Positions 17,963 to 31,185 of a stretch of DNA of 64,000 nucleotides are shown here, one piece after another (positions within the stretch are counted from its first letter, which is position 1; each line of letters starts with the position of its first letter). Both the position numbers and the translations under genes were made by a program. The DNA is from Allacma fusca (lineage: Eukaryota > Arthropoda > Collembola > Symphypleona > Sminthuridae), in the NCBI GenBank assembly GCA_947179485.1, contig OX359245.1:77673067-77737066 (forward strand), given 5' to 3'. The notes beneath the pieces were generated by a model that worked only from the letters and a program-made list of their open reading frames with translations, had not been told where the DNA came from and ran no database searches.

Positions 17963-20900
17963 TCATGGATTATCTTCACATGTTCTTAAAAAAGCATCCA
18001 GGTTATTATAATCTATAATACTCTTATGTCCATACGCTAAGCTATAATTAAAAGTACTGTGGTACCTTTTATTATCAAAAGAATTTAGACCCCGTTTTTG
18101 CTCATTTACATTATATAACCTATGCCCTACAGACGATATTTTTCTATATTTAACTTTAGTAGATTCCGCTGACTCTATTAATACTCTATCATAATCATTA
18201 AAACTAACATGATTCTTAATATACGATTTTGGAATACCCTTTGCTTTCTTATCAACTATACCATCACATGTTAAGTAAGCATACATTTTGCATTTTAAAA
18301 ATCTAAAAGACTTAATCGGATGCCCTGCAGAGACATCCTTCATTACACCTCTAACTTTTTTATTAGTTTCCACATAAAAAGGGGCCCACTCAGCACTTAC
18401 ACTACTACAAGGCTTAAAATTAGACAAGTCAAACAGCTGATGGTCATCCATCATATCTTTATATACATCCAAATTATGGCTAGGGCTCTCTATGCTCACC
18501 ATTAAACTATCTGTGTCTGTACCAATAAGGCTTACTTTACAGTTGTTATCACTATTATATTTTGCTTTAAGATAGTTATAGTAAAAATCATACATAATAA
18601 TTTTGCTAATATCTAGACAAGAAATTCCCGTGTAAATAGGTTTATTTAGGTACACACTACTTTTAGACATTACAAATAAAGCAACATTTGGAGTTATCAT
18701 AATTATGTCCTTCAAAGAGGACTTTCTAGAAAAGTTCAAAACTCTATCGCTGTACTTACTATTTGAATTTTTATTTTTAGTTAAAACATGAATCGTAGTT
18801 CTATTTCTAACTGATTCAATCGATTTTCCAAAGCAACTGTTGCAAATGTATTTATAGAAATCCTTCTCAAATTCAGATGTTGCTACCTTCCTACGCTCGG
18901 TGCATAAATCAATAAAGGACCTTAACCAATCTGACTGGTGAAATTTTAAAATTCTATGAACCTTATCTAGCGTCATGCCTAATTCAATATACTTTTTAAG
19001 GGCTCTAAAATGAACAACATATTTATTCTTTGGGTGCAAATCTGCCACTAGCTTTCCTACTTTCATAGAACCATGAGTTAGTTTCAACTGACTTTGCATT
19101 TCGACTTGGAGAAGAGCCATTTCACTGATATCCACGCATCGTTTTCGCGGCGCCAGTGGATAGTCGTTGAAATATTCATGCTTGTCCTCAGGTACAGAAA
19201 GGTCTACCTCAAAAAAGTAGCCCTCCTGACCGTCGTCTGGCAAGTTCAAAATATTTTCAACTCTGGACAAGTACATAACTTCCGACTCTGAGACCCAAGC
19301 AAATTTTTTTGTGGGTAGATACGAATCCATTGCCTTTGCATACAACGCATTAGCATCCCAGTACATAATATATTCACAGTCTCGGGATTGGTCATATGTT
19401 TCCGGGACATACTTATTGTTAGCGTCCGCATATCTTTTAGAGCCAGACCCGGCGTAACCGCCCCTAAGAGCCGCCTCTAAAAATATATGCATGTCGCTAT
19501 CTCTAATGTAATCCAACTCGACCTTGCTATGCTTTAATGCAGCCTGCCAACTTATCATTGGCAAACTAAAAAAGCGAGCAGGGTCCAAGTTGAAAGATGT
19601 TAGGAAAAGATGTCGGAAATTTTGAAAAACATCCGCCAACAGGGTAACATCTAACTTACAATAAAAATTGCAGTAGTCACCCATGTCCTTTATCCCAAAT
19701 GCTTCCCAAACGCTCTGAGCATGCTGATAATCAGCTTGACTAATATGCTCATTCTTTAATTTGGAATAAAAGGCCTCTATAGGGGGTAGCTCCTTTTTTT
19801 CCAAGTCAGCAAAAGAAGTAATGGCTTCATAAGGAAATATACCCTTCTTAAAAAGCAGATGCTGATGGTCTAGCGTATTTGGATAATCCTGACTAAACAC
19901 CTCCTTGGTAAGCCTAAACTTTTCCGACCCTTTCTCCCCTAACACTGCAGCAAGCTTATCTAATGAACAACTCAGAAATTTTAAACTATCAATAAATACT
20001 AGTTTCTTATTAATTTCTATGGATAAGAATTTCTCGGAACTGAGTGGAATAACGCTACATGACTCTATGGTTTCATGATCTAGATTGGTTACAATAGGAT
20101 GACTATCGTAACCGCACAGATTATGAACCACTACAGGAATCTGTTTACACCAGCTAGCCTGAATATTACATTTGCTATGAGCTTGCCCCAGGTACATGTG
20201 AGTAAAATGATCATGATGCTCTACGCCCCGTTCACCGTCCTCACCCTCAGGATTAATGAGACCCTCACAAAAATAACAAACATACCTACTAAACCCAGAC
20301 ATATCAGGTGGATACCGTCTATTACTAGAAGCCTGCTTCTGACGAAGCTCCATTTCATCTATTAGAGCAGATGAGAAAGGATTTATGTCCTCAAAAAATG
20401 CGTCCATCAGATTCTCATCGTCGCTTTGAATGTGATATGTGCTCTTGTGACGGAGCTCGCCGTTGGGTCCAACACAAATGTATGAATACGAGCATGGTAT
20501 GTGCTCTTCTGTATATTCCCTAGACCCAGCAGTAGTAGTTGACTGAAATTGGTAGGTATGGGGATTCGGAACTGTGCCATATCTATTTGCAGTCGTCGGG
20601 TCTTTCGGTACAAGTTTGGACTCAAAGTCCAAATATATTACATAAGGAGCTGGGACCATATATTGATAAGCCTGAAAACAAATTTTAGCTTCAGGGTCAG
20701 AGTTGAAAACAGATTTCTGAGCCCCTATTTGAGAACATCTTTCAATATGCGAGCTTAAAGTGTCCGTTGACCTAAATGAGTGTAAGCAAAACCTGCACAG
20801 ATGAACCCTAGTTCTTATCTGCGGATTACAGAATAAGCTATTCAGATCTCTGCATAATACAAAATGTTCGTTGACACTGTCGTCAACTCGTGAAGGGATC

Positions 20901-23422
20901 GGCTGACTGGGGTCTATAATGTTCTCTTCCTGCTCATCATTCTGTATGATCATTAGCAAGTCTAAAATGTAATGCTTGCTTTTGTCAATAGTTACCCTGT
21001 GCTTCCTATCTGCATCCTGCTTCCTACTAGTATCCCTATCATCTGCTTGGTTGCAGGTCTTGCTTATATACAAAGGAAATATATTTGAGTGTATCATTTT
21101 TCGCCGCCTAATACTTTGCTCTCTAGGACTAAGATTTTTTAAATTCCTATGTTCTGAGGTTACGCCTGTGTCTCTGAACCCAAAAATGTTGACAGAAATA
21201 AAAGGGTTCTGTCTCTCAAACCTAGGTACCTGCTCCAACGTCATAGGCATGTGAATGCCTGTAAGGTCTAACTGACTGATAATATGTCTATACCGGTGCA
21301 TTTGCTCATGACTTAGATTGCGTATACCTGCTGCTATAGAAAAAAGAAAACAAGAGTCTAAGTCCCTGTCACTTTTGTAGTGTTGTTGGCTAACTGTTAA
21401 TTTTTCTACATTATAAGCTTGAGCACTATTATTTACATTTACAAATAAACATTTCTTATTAATATCTACTGTACTTTGAAGTAAGTACGGGAGTTTTGCA
21501 TATGTACCACCCCGCAGGGGTTGATACTTGGAAATTACCATATCAAAGATGGGGATGTCAACTAATACTAAACCAGAGCCGTTTTCGCAAAAGTCTTCTA
21601 TCATTAACACTAATTTTTGTGTAATAGATTCTATTGTAGTGTCTATGTTACTTTCATGGAGAATGACATGCGATAAGGATGACATCCATTTTACAATTCT
21701 TTGGGCGCTACCCTCACTATCTAATTTTTCGAATATACAATTTATATGGACGATAATTTTAATATTTGTAAACAAATTTAAATCCTTTTGAATCTGGTCA
21801 GCTAACTGCGGTTTAACAGACTGCATTAAACCACGTATATCGGTAGCATGGGATATATCACTCAAATCTACTCTGTATGATTTTAAATTATTAGATATGT
21901 TAGAGCTAGTTGAATACAGTTTAAATGAGAATTTATTAGTCTTTTTAACATAATTGCGCTTCTTGCGCACCTTTTCATGTACATTCCTACTGTTAATAAC
22001 ATCCTTCACCACTTGATCAATAATTTCAATATCATGAATCTTAATATGTTCATCATAAACCTTTCTATCCCTAAACGTTATACTACACTGATTGCATCTG
22101 TAATTTTTAGCCTCATGAATTTTTTTATGAGCATTACATAGGGACATAGTATAGAAATAACACGCACAATAAGGGCACTTATAAGATTTGGAAGGACCTT
22201 GTTGTGGGGTATTGTCTTGATGACGATGTTGCTCTTGATTTAAGTCCAGGACTTCAATTAATTCGTTCATGGCTTGAGTCGATACCAGGGGAAGAAGTTG
22301 AGAGTCCGGAGCGTTGTGCACCCACTGCTGGGCGTCGTGATTATCCCCAGCTCCAGGCTGAACATCTACCGGCGGGGGTTCAGCTGCCAGAACTTCCTGC
22401 GTCTGCATCTCCGTGCAGTTATCACACAGATCATCCACACTGCAGGCATCGTTGGGGCAGAAATGGAGATCAGCAAGGCTGAGTCCTTCGAAAGGATCTG
22501 CAAATACAATCAAAACAATTAGTATTCAACTAAAAAAAAAAAAAAAAAAAAAAAAGAGTCTTTCGCAAATTGAAATTTGCACTCGGTAAATTTTTTTTGC
22601 AAATAGTGTTTTTAAAGCGTAAACAGTGTTTTTAGACCATTTAAAAAAATTACCTTCGTCCTCATGAATACCCTCCGGGATGAGTGCCTGAGCAGGAGCT
22701 AGAGTGGGGGGAGGTTGGGTTGGTACTTTGGCCAATTCTTCCATTATTTCTGCAACGCGGGCAGCTTCCCACAGGTCCTCTTCATCGTCAGTGTCCATAC
22801 CATCCAAATCTGAAAATAATAAAATAATATCGTTTAAAATTCATTCAGTTACTTTATTCACATAATTTTTAACATACTTTCTCACGTATAAGTAAACTTA
22901 AACTTTAAAAACAAGTAAATTATTACTGCTACACATACGTCTTTTTTTACGGGGAATGACAACAGTTGTTGGAGCAGTCCGCTTCCGCATCTCCCGCTTG
23001 GCCTCAGCTTCTTCCCTCCGTTTGGCCTCCTCAAAAGCTCTGATTGCCGCCACCCGTGCCCTCTTTTCAGTGAGGTAACTCTCTCTGACTATATTTTCAT
23101 GGCATTTCTCTCTGAAATGCTTGGTTAAGTCATCAAGTTTGAAGATCGCAGTATTGCACTTACACAAGAATTTTGGTGGAAAAAAACTCATGTTTTTCTT
23201 AGGCCACTGCTTGGAATCCAAATGTTTATTTTGACATTCCTTGTCCTGGGCAAAGTGGTCTCGGAGATCTCGAAGAAAATTAAACCCCTGTTTGCAAATG
23301 CAAACAAACTTCTTCACTAGCACGTTGACCCCGTCCACAGCTTCCAAAAACTCATTGGGAAGCGGGACTCTAATAGAATTTCCACCCCTGCTACTTGATT
23401 GCCCGGCTTGATTATTAGCCAT
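17963..23422 (-). CDS. Polinton family B DNA polymerase, three exons, copy 2
   Basis: Exons 23422-22939, 22809-22654 and 22497-17963, with identical splice sites and all exonuclease and polymerase motifs retained. The poly-A tract within the second intron (near 22531-22555) has the same length as in copy 1, which is notable for a homopolymer. Confidence 0.92.
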
Positions 23423-23792
23423 TTTTTTCAAAATTTCGAAATAAAAGAGTTTTGAACTCAAGAATTGAATACTAGTGACAATATTTTTTGACTTCCACAA
23501 AAAAAAACTGGGGACTCAACAGTTCACGCAACAGCTTTCGACAACTTGACAATAAGTGCGGACCCTTCTTTATATTTCCAATTTTTATCGTACACCTAAC
23601 CTTAAAGGACCAACCAGAATACATTTGCAGCTTATTTTGTTTTTTATTATTTTTGGTTTTTCCAGACGGTTCATATCATACAACCTCTGACTTTGCCTTA
23701 TTTACAGTTAGACTTTCCTTTCGTCTACAGCACACTTGGAAGCCTTTTTTATTTATTGCTGCACTTATATTTTATATACACTTCTAAATATT
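23423..23792. other. Polymerase upstream region, copy 2
   Basis: Equivalent to 11285-11654; no gene recognised. Confidence 0.5.
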
Positions 23793-24410
23793 TTCTCTTT
23801 CCGAAGGGTACCTGACCGTATACATTCTTAGCGTTTACCTTCTTTACGTATAGAACCGTTGCAGCCACAACAGCAAACTTGAACCTTTTTTCTCTTTCCG
23901 AAGGGTACCTGACCGTATACATTCTTAGCGTTTACCTTCTTTACACATAGAACCTTTGCAGCCACAACAGCACACTTGAACCTTTTTCCTCTTTCCGAAG
24001 GGTACCTGACAGTATACATTCTTAGCGTTTACCTTCTTTACGTATAGAACCGTTGCAGCCACAACAGCAAACTTGAACCTTTTTTCTCTTTCCGAAGGGT
24101 ACCTGACCGTATACATTCTTAGCGTTTACCTTCTTTACACATAGAACCTTTGCAGCCACAACAGCACACTTGAACCTTTTTCCTCTTTCCGAAGGGTACC
24201 TGACAGTATACATTCTTAGCGTTTACCTTCTTTACGTATAGAACCGTTGCAGCCACAACAGCAAACTTGAACCTTTTTTATTGCTGCACTTATATTTTTA
24301 TATGCACTTCCAAATATTTTCTTTTTCCGAAGGGTACCTGACAGTATACATTCTTTGCGTTTACCTTCTTCACGCATAGAACCTTTGCAGCCACAACAGC
24401 ACACTTGGAC
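23793..24410. repeat. 97-bp subterminal satellite, copy 2
   Basis: Same six monomers in the same A/B order as 11655-12272, with no change in copy number. Confidence 0.9.
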
Positions 24411-24508
24411 ATTTTTTTATTGCTGCACTTGTTATTTTGTTTTTTAGCTGCACTTGTTTTTTTTTTTTACTGCACTTGTTTTTTTACCTGCACTTGTTTT
24501 TTTTTGTA
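24411..24508. repeat. TGCACTTG + T-run short repeats, copy 2
   Basis: Equivalent to 12273-12370. Confidence 0.75.
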
Positions 24509-24648
24509 TTCCATATATACAATTTATGTATGTATATATCTACATATATATACATCATACATATACCCAGAGAGGTCACACAAACAAGGTCACCTATACC
24601 TACAGCATGGGGCGTTTTAACATGGATGGGCTTAAATAGATACACTAC

Positions 24649-24839
24649 TGACATGTGCGGACAAAGCACCAGATTAAGAATAGTGTAAACACAATTCGAT
24701 ACAAATGCCATCCGATCCGGTCTTTAAATCCCTTTTTCACAGTGACGGTCCTATCAATGGGGTCCCACTTGTAAGGTAAATAACAGAGGTATCGGTTCCA
24801 CCAGAAGCCAGCATACAAGTATTTCGCCTGACCCAGCAT
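24649..24839 (-). pseudogene. Gustatory-receptor-like exon 1 fragment cut by Polinton copy 2
   Basis: Reads MLGQAKYLYAGFWWNRYLCY and continues through DRIGWHLYRIVFTLFL to FVRT, then enters Polinton sequence at the codon for the His of the YHSVQ motif seen in the receptors at 35396 and 43855. The frame is undamaged up to the break, so the insertion itself inactivated the gene. The rest of the gene would lie on the far side of the Polinton and is not seen. Confidence 0.85.
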
Positions 24840-25235
24840 GGGTCTATCTATTAGGCGTGTGAGCTGTTCTTTTAAATTTTCCTAAATGGAACCATATATT
24901 AGATTCGGGCGTACGGGGTTTCGTAACACTCAAACATTTCTCGTTAAGATAACTGAGATAACTAAGATAATATAGACAATGCTTTAGAGAAGGATCTTAC
25001 ATCGTTCAAATAAATGCCTTATTCGTACTGAAGTGTTTCTATTTTGTCGTGTGGTATTTATTCACTTTAAAAAATCTAGAGTGATTGAGCTTCAATGTAA
25101 TACTTTTAATACTTTAACAAGAAAAGATACTTAACATTTTGTTTGCATTATGATCCCTATCCGTACTATATATGCAAGGTGGGTGACGTCCGTCCGTCAC
25201 ACCATTTTAGGGGATGCGCAAGCGCCCTGTATGTG
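24649..25235. repeat. Segmental duplication of receptor 5' region, partner 35225-35790
   Basis: Receptor exon 1 plus about 400 bp upstream resemble 35225-35790 throughout (shared blocks include AAAAAATCTAGAG, ATTATGATCCCTATCC, GTCCGTCACACCATTTTA, GGATGCGCAAGCGCCC). Differences are scattered, so the duplication is much older than the Polinton pair. Confidence 0.8.
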
Positions 25236-27849
25236 TTTGTCTTGGATTAGACCTGTATTTAAACTGAATATTATTCATTTCGTATTTGGTTTGCACTTGA
25301 TTTACAGCTTCAATTTTACCTTATACTCGAATTCGGTTACCTAATCAAACCATTACAAAAGTTGTATTCGAATGATCAAATCGAACGTCGTATTCGAATT
25401 GAGTTGAATGTTTATTCAAATCGACTATTCCGTTTCTATTCGGTTTGAATTTGATTCGGAGTGGTATTTTCAATATAACTAATGCCTGAAATTATTGCAT
25501 TTTGCTTAAATCATTTCAAGCCTTTGAACTTGATACAAGCCATTGGTATTGACGGCGAAGGTATCTTTATATTTTAAATCGAATCCATGAATTTACTTAG
25601 TAAAACAGAAATCTTCAAGTGGAGCAAGCTCGCTGTACATATAAATAATAAAAATAAAATAATATATAAAATATGTTTGGATTTATCTAACTACTCATCT
25701 AACTCGCCCATCACTTTGTTGACAATATCGATATTATGACATTTATCCAACTATTCAGTGTTACTAAACTTAAGCCAAGCTTTTAAGCACAAGCATATTT
25801 TGATTGTAACTGCAAGCATTGGCAGTCTCTTTGAGGTTAATAAATCGGTTCCAGTTGAAAATAGGCTTTCCAAAAGGAACTCGTTTTGCGTATACCCCTA
25901 AAAACTCTTGTGTTCTTTTTCATGGTGAGGGTACAGGATCTCATTTTCCCAGTAATACTCATTATTTAATCAGTTACTTTTAGGTAAACATATAATTCGA
26001 AAAACCAACTTCGAAACCGATTCAAATACGAATCGAACAATATTTGTATTCGCATTTGAATTTTATTCGAATTTCAAAATACATTATATATTTGGTTTGA
26101 AATTACCTTCAATCATCCATCAGAAGGGGGGCCGTTTCCAATTACCCGTTCCTTCTTCGTTCCGTAAAATGAAGCCTTCTGAATATTTAACCTTCCTTTG
26201 CCTTTCCTTCATTCAAATCCTACTATAAACCTTCCATCAGCCTTCAGAAAATATTCAAATGCCCTTCATGCGTTACCTTCCTTCCATGCTCATTTATTTA
26301 TCACAAATATTTTAACACAAGTGACAAAATCCGAGCTTTAAACTTCCAACTGCTGACCGCTGAAAAACTAATAATTACTTTGCAATTAATTGCACTTATT
26401 GCAGACTATCAGTGTGTACTTTTGTACAGTGAAGTAAATAAAATGCTTACATGCTCCAGGTATATCATGCTGCCATTGGGAGATACATAAATCGTTAGGT
26501 TTAGTTCAGTTTGGATCTAATTTACATATCTACACTGTAAGAGTTACAACGTGGTAATTTGTTTTATTTCCTGATTCAGAATAACGTTTCCCAAAAGGAT
26601 CTCATGTGTTGTTTGATTTACTGAATATTATTGCAGACATGAAACTGGGAACGAAGACAGTGACACACGTCATAGTTGTTGCAATTTTAGTGCCAATGAA
26701 TCATAGTTGGATTTATAAAATAACTTTTACCCAGGCCCTAACCCTCAAAATATATTTGTTGGCTTTAACGCATCCACCCTGCTTGGTAGTAATTGAAGGA
26801 AGCAGGCGCTAACAATGAGATATAACGTTAGTACTACCAAGTATATTTTTACTCCACCAAGAACATTGTTAATATTATTTGAAGGGAAACTAGTGCTGAC
26901 TGCGAGGAGTCAGAAACCAGGGAAACAATATTCACAAAGTACAACATATTATTGTATCAAATGTTAATTAACTTTGCTTCATCACCAATACATATGACAA
27001 CGTTTGTGAGTGGTAGTTTGGACAGCGATGGTTATGGTAGTTTGGTTGTAAAGGAGTGCTTTCACTGTGATGGCCCCTTCGGGGGCTTTAAGTATGCTGC
27101 TTGTAAGTACGTAATAATTTTAAATACGTGGAAACGTTTCAAGACTCTTTCAAGGCCAAATGTGAATCCTGCTTGTTGCACGGAGGTGTATGAAAGAAGT
27201 CTTGAGTCGATATTGTAACAAATCCATAAAATTGAGGGGGTGTGGGTGGGTTTTGAACCTTGGCCAGCCCCTATTTTAGAACCGTATGTACTAACATGTA
27301 TTTATATGCACATCTGCATGTACTTATCCAATAGTCTAGTCAAGTCTACTAATTGTTGATCTAGTATAGTCAATTCACAACGGTATCTACAAGCTCCTCA
27401 TATGTATGCTAGGAAATTCAGATTTAGCCACCTGTAGTGCCCGAACCAGCTCGACCTGATAGCAGAGATAACCACACTACTCTACTTTTTAGTAGATATA
27501 GTGGAATAGTGGCAAAAAGTAGAGTAGTGGTTGAAAATAAAATAAAATAATATTTTTGGATAGTGTAGGACGAAGGAGACATCAGCAGGCAAATAAACAG
27601 TAGTAACTACTAGTGCCCGTTCACCATTGTTCCTAAAATGTAGTGTAGAATAGTGGAACCGATTTTAGTTTGGATGTAGTGTAGAAGTAGTTTACATGCA
27701 TACTCAAAGTCCAATAAAAAGTAGTGCAACCCCAGTAAACACTATACTCAATCATGGAATTTTCATAATTTTCTACATCTAACACCGTAACACCGCGTTT
27801 CAATACTCGAAATGTTATTGTGCGATTGCTTGGATGGATATAGTAACAT
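25236..27849. other. No gene recognised; degenerate repeat-like DNA
   Basis: Short ORFs here (such as 26606-26812 and 26952-27218) have no recognisable motif. ATTCGAAT-type motifs cluster near 25325-25450 and again near 26000-26090, and CCTTC-rich sequence lies at 26110-26290, both suggestive of old transposon ends, but I could not pair termini. TAGTG/GTAGAGTAG motifs are dense at 27465-27730 and recur at 31760-31940 on the other side of the 3.3-kb hAT-like element. Confidence 0.5.
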
Positions 27850-27879
27850 CAGGCACTCCGGAACGTCCAAAAAAGGGTT

Positions 27880-28115
27880 ACACCTCTAAACGCATAAAAG
27901 CTAAACGTATAACCGCTAAACGTATAAGCTCAATACGCATAATCAGCTAAACGTATAAGGTATCTAAACGTATAATCATCTATACTTATAAGGTATCTAA
28001 ACGCATAATCGTCTAAACGTATAGGTTATCTAAACGCATAATCACCTATACGTATAGGGTATCTAAACGCATAATCACCTATACGTATAGGGTATCTAAA
28101 CGCATAAGGTAGCAA
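27880..28115. repeat. CTAAACG(T/C)ATAA array, left arm
   Basis: About a dozen units of CTAAACGTATAA / CTAAACGCATAA / CTATACGTATAG separated by short spacers such as GGTAT. It is the inverse of 29578-29762. Confidence 0.85.
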
Positions 28116-29577
28116 AATGTATAATAATGTGTATATTGACATTCGTTTGAATAAGGCTAGTATTTTAATTCAGGGATCAAAACAATATTTAGCGTTATAC
28201 ATATTCCCTTGCAGCAGCATCGTCGTTAAAGGGATCAAATTGTCTATTGTATATTAAACCCACGTCTGCATGTAATTTAAATAAAAGGAATATATACCAA
28301 TATTTTATAATAATAGTCTAAGTACAGGCAATGTGTACAGGAAAGTCCTCTAACTCTAATAGTCCCAAGTAAGTAGCATTCTAACATTCTGTCAGTCCAC
28401 TCAATCGTGTAGTGTCCATGCGTTAGTCCCTATCAGTCTCAGTCCTAGCAAAAATCTCAGTCCAGTCCATTATGTATTTCGTATGCATTTAATTCCAGAA
28501 GAGTACCACGTGTTGAGCATACACGTCTTCATGGACTCAATGTCGACAATTTTATTAATTCTCGAACTCACCATTTGCAATAATTTTTTTACATTCAGTG
28601 TAGTAATTTGATAAATAATTATGGAAAGAACATGTTTTAGCACATATTGGCTAAAATTCTAAATAATGGAAAAAATACTGGTTGAATAATAAAAAATTTC
28701 CAGATTTTCCGAAAATGCCGGCAATTCAAATAGTTTATCAAGTTGTCAAACATTTCAGATCCTACAACCTAAATTTTGGACAAACTTTTTCCCTTACCGC
28801 ATTTCTTTTAATTTGGCTCCGGATAGAGTTATTTGTCTTTTTTGTTTCATATTTTTGCTGGCGTCTCAAAATACAATACTATTACAACTATTACAGGGAT
28901 CGTCTAATATATGTGCAAACTGTCATTGAAATTTTCTAGAACCAAGCGCCAAAATTAATTTTTTCAAACAGTTTTAGGATAATAACAAATATAATTTTGA
29001 ATTCCCTTTGCAACACGCTTTTGACACCTGCTTTTGCAAATATAAAGCTCTGCAAAACACCTATTTTGATTGTAAGATACAAGAATTAAGTTAATAATGA
29101 TGATCTTATTTATTTATTATCCTGCTTCACACCCACAAATCCATTTGGGGGTTAGGGCCAGGGTAAAAATTATTTTATTAATCCACCCCTGGAACAATCC
29201 ATACGTGTACCCTTTTTGTGGCTCAAATTACCCAAACGTTGACGCAGTTTAATGACGTAAATTTTGGAAAAACTTGACAAAATCGGTCCAAGAATATCAA
29301 ATATATTATAAGCCACTCCCGGAAATATAGTCAGACAAATATCAGTAACTGGCGTAAATACTGATTTTTACGGGGTCATCAATGGCTCCTGACAAACAGT
29401 GGGATTCAAACTATTTGCGTGGGTTTTACCTGTACGCATTGCCTGTACGTAGACTATTTTCCTTGTATTGAAATTACATATAGACGTTGGATGATTATGC
29501 ATGAGACAATTTGGTCTCTTTAGCGACGATGGTCTTGCAAGGACAATGTAATGTCTTAAATGTACATGTAAATGCTT

Positions 29578-29762
29578 TTAAATACCTTATACGTTTGGCC
29601 GATTATACGTTTTTAAAGCCTATACGTTTAGATGATTATATGTTTAGATACCTTATACGTATAGATGATTATGCGTTTAGATACCTTATACGTTTAGCTG
29701 ATTATGCGTATAACTCTATGCGTTTAGCTGTTATACGTTTAGCTCTTTATGCGTTTAGCTAG
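29578..29762. repeat. TTATACGTTTAG array, right arm (inverted)
   Basis: Reverse-complement units of the left arm (TTATACGTTTAG, TTATGCGTTTAG) with ATACC spacers. The arms could form a foldback of about 200 bp with a 1.5-kb loop. The 83-codon ORF across it is a frame of the repeat. Confidence 0.85.
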
Positions 29763-31185
29763 GATACCCCAAAAAAGTGGGGGGACAACATTTTAAAATT
29801 AGTTTTCGTTGCTTTGCTATTGATCACATACAAACGTATGTATATATGTACACATGTATAGGGTTACACAGTATTTTTCGTTAGTCCGCATTATAAGAAT
29901 GCAAAATATAGGACTTAATTTTTGTTCCAATTTTGTTTTAAAGAACAAGTTTTTATAGAAGACACCAACTAAATCTCATATATTAGAAACATTTTTTTAC
30001 ATACACTAAATACTATAAAAATTTTACTGATTTCAAATAGTGGTATTAAAGAATCATTGAACTGATTGGCGATATATTTCCGGGAATGGTTCAATCTGTT
30101 CTTTCATTTTTGGTCTGACATGGTCCAAGTGTAGAACCATTCCTCTAGATCTGTTCCACAATTTTCGTCCAAGGAACATTCTCCAGTAGATTTACTGGTT
30201 TAGAAGTGCAAGGCCTTTGCCATCCGTTGGAACAGACTAAATTTTGTATCGGTGAATTTTTTGATCTAAATGTTTCACCAAACAACAATATTTCATGTTA
30301 ATTATTAATATCCTGATATAAACTCCTTGGGTGACGTTTTAATACTCAGTTGTACTCTTTTCAATAATATTGGCGCACTAAAACCTAATGAGTTTATAAA
30401 TTGGTCCTAGCAAATTTTCCGGTAAGCTCGTTTACAGGAATGGTATTATCTGTCTGGTCGGACATTTTGGAACAGATTTTTATTCTGGCATGAATTTGGA
30501 ACGAAATTCAAAGCAAAAGTTTCAAATTGTTCAAACTTTTGATCCAGGTCATGATTTTGACCTGGATCAATCTGGCAAGGGAAGGTCAATATGCTCGGCA
30601 TACGTAGAGGGAAATAATATTCCAAATTCAGCAATAGTAAAGAATGTTGGAAAGAAAAGTATCCTCTAATTTTTTAATGGGCTTCGTTGCGTTGAATACC
30701 TAAGTTACTATTTGAATAATCACACTATCACACAATTTTAACCCTGGAAGTATTGCAATACTGGCATAAAATCGTTTGAATAAGTTCAAAATCATTATCA
30801 AGGATGAAAACGATAGCTTTAAAAAATCTAATTCGGACTGCAGTATGACCCTCTACTTTCATTACTCAATTTTGGTAGTTACCTAGATGAACCGATCTTC
30901 ACATGCATGCATATACCAGGATGGAAAAGATATTTATCATTTGAGTAAACATTTTCGTCTAGTAGAGATAGTTTGCTGCGAGTTTTTTAAAAACAACTAA
31001 CAGCAGTTTGTGGAGGATTTTTTAAAAAAATGAAGCTTCATAGGAGTTTTGACATCAAAAAGTTAAGAAAAGGTTAATTTGCTTCTTAGTGGGGGGACAG
31101 CAGCATAGCCTGTCCCTCCCTGACGTTTTTTGGGAGGGACAATGTCCCTCCTGTCCCCCCTTATTCCGGAGTGCCTGAGTAACAT

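Larger units (their letters stand above)
12904..24648. mobile_element. Maverick/Polinton element, copy 2 (left part lost in gap)
   Basis: Every feature from 766 to 12511 of copy 1 recurs here at +12138 with no length change and identical translations, so the two copies are identical or nearly so over about 11.7 kb. The right end abuts a gustatory-receptor exon (24649-24839), which it interrupts. Coding frames are intact, consistent with very recent movement or with an assembly duplication. Confidence 0.93.
27850..31177. mobile_element. Non-autonomous hAT-like element, 3328 bp
   Basis: Terminal inverted repeat CAGGCACTCCGGA, starting at 27850 and ending at 31177, flanked by the 8-bp direct repeat AGTAACAT (27842-27849 and 31178-31185). 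A CA-start TIR with an 8-bp duplication is the hAT signature. No transposase ORF is present. It contains two inverted arrays of CTAAACGTATAA-like units (27880-28115 and 29578-29762), possibly the ends of a nested element. Confidence 0.85.
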
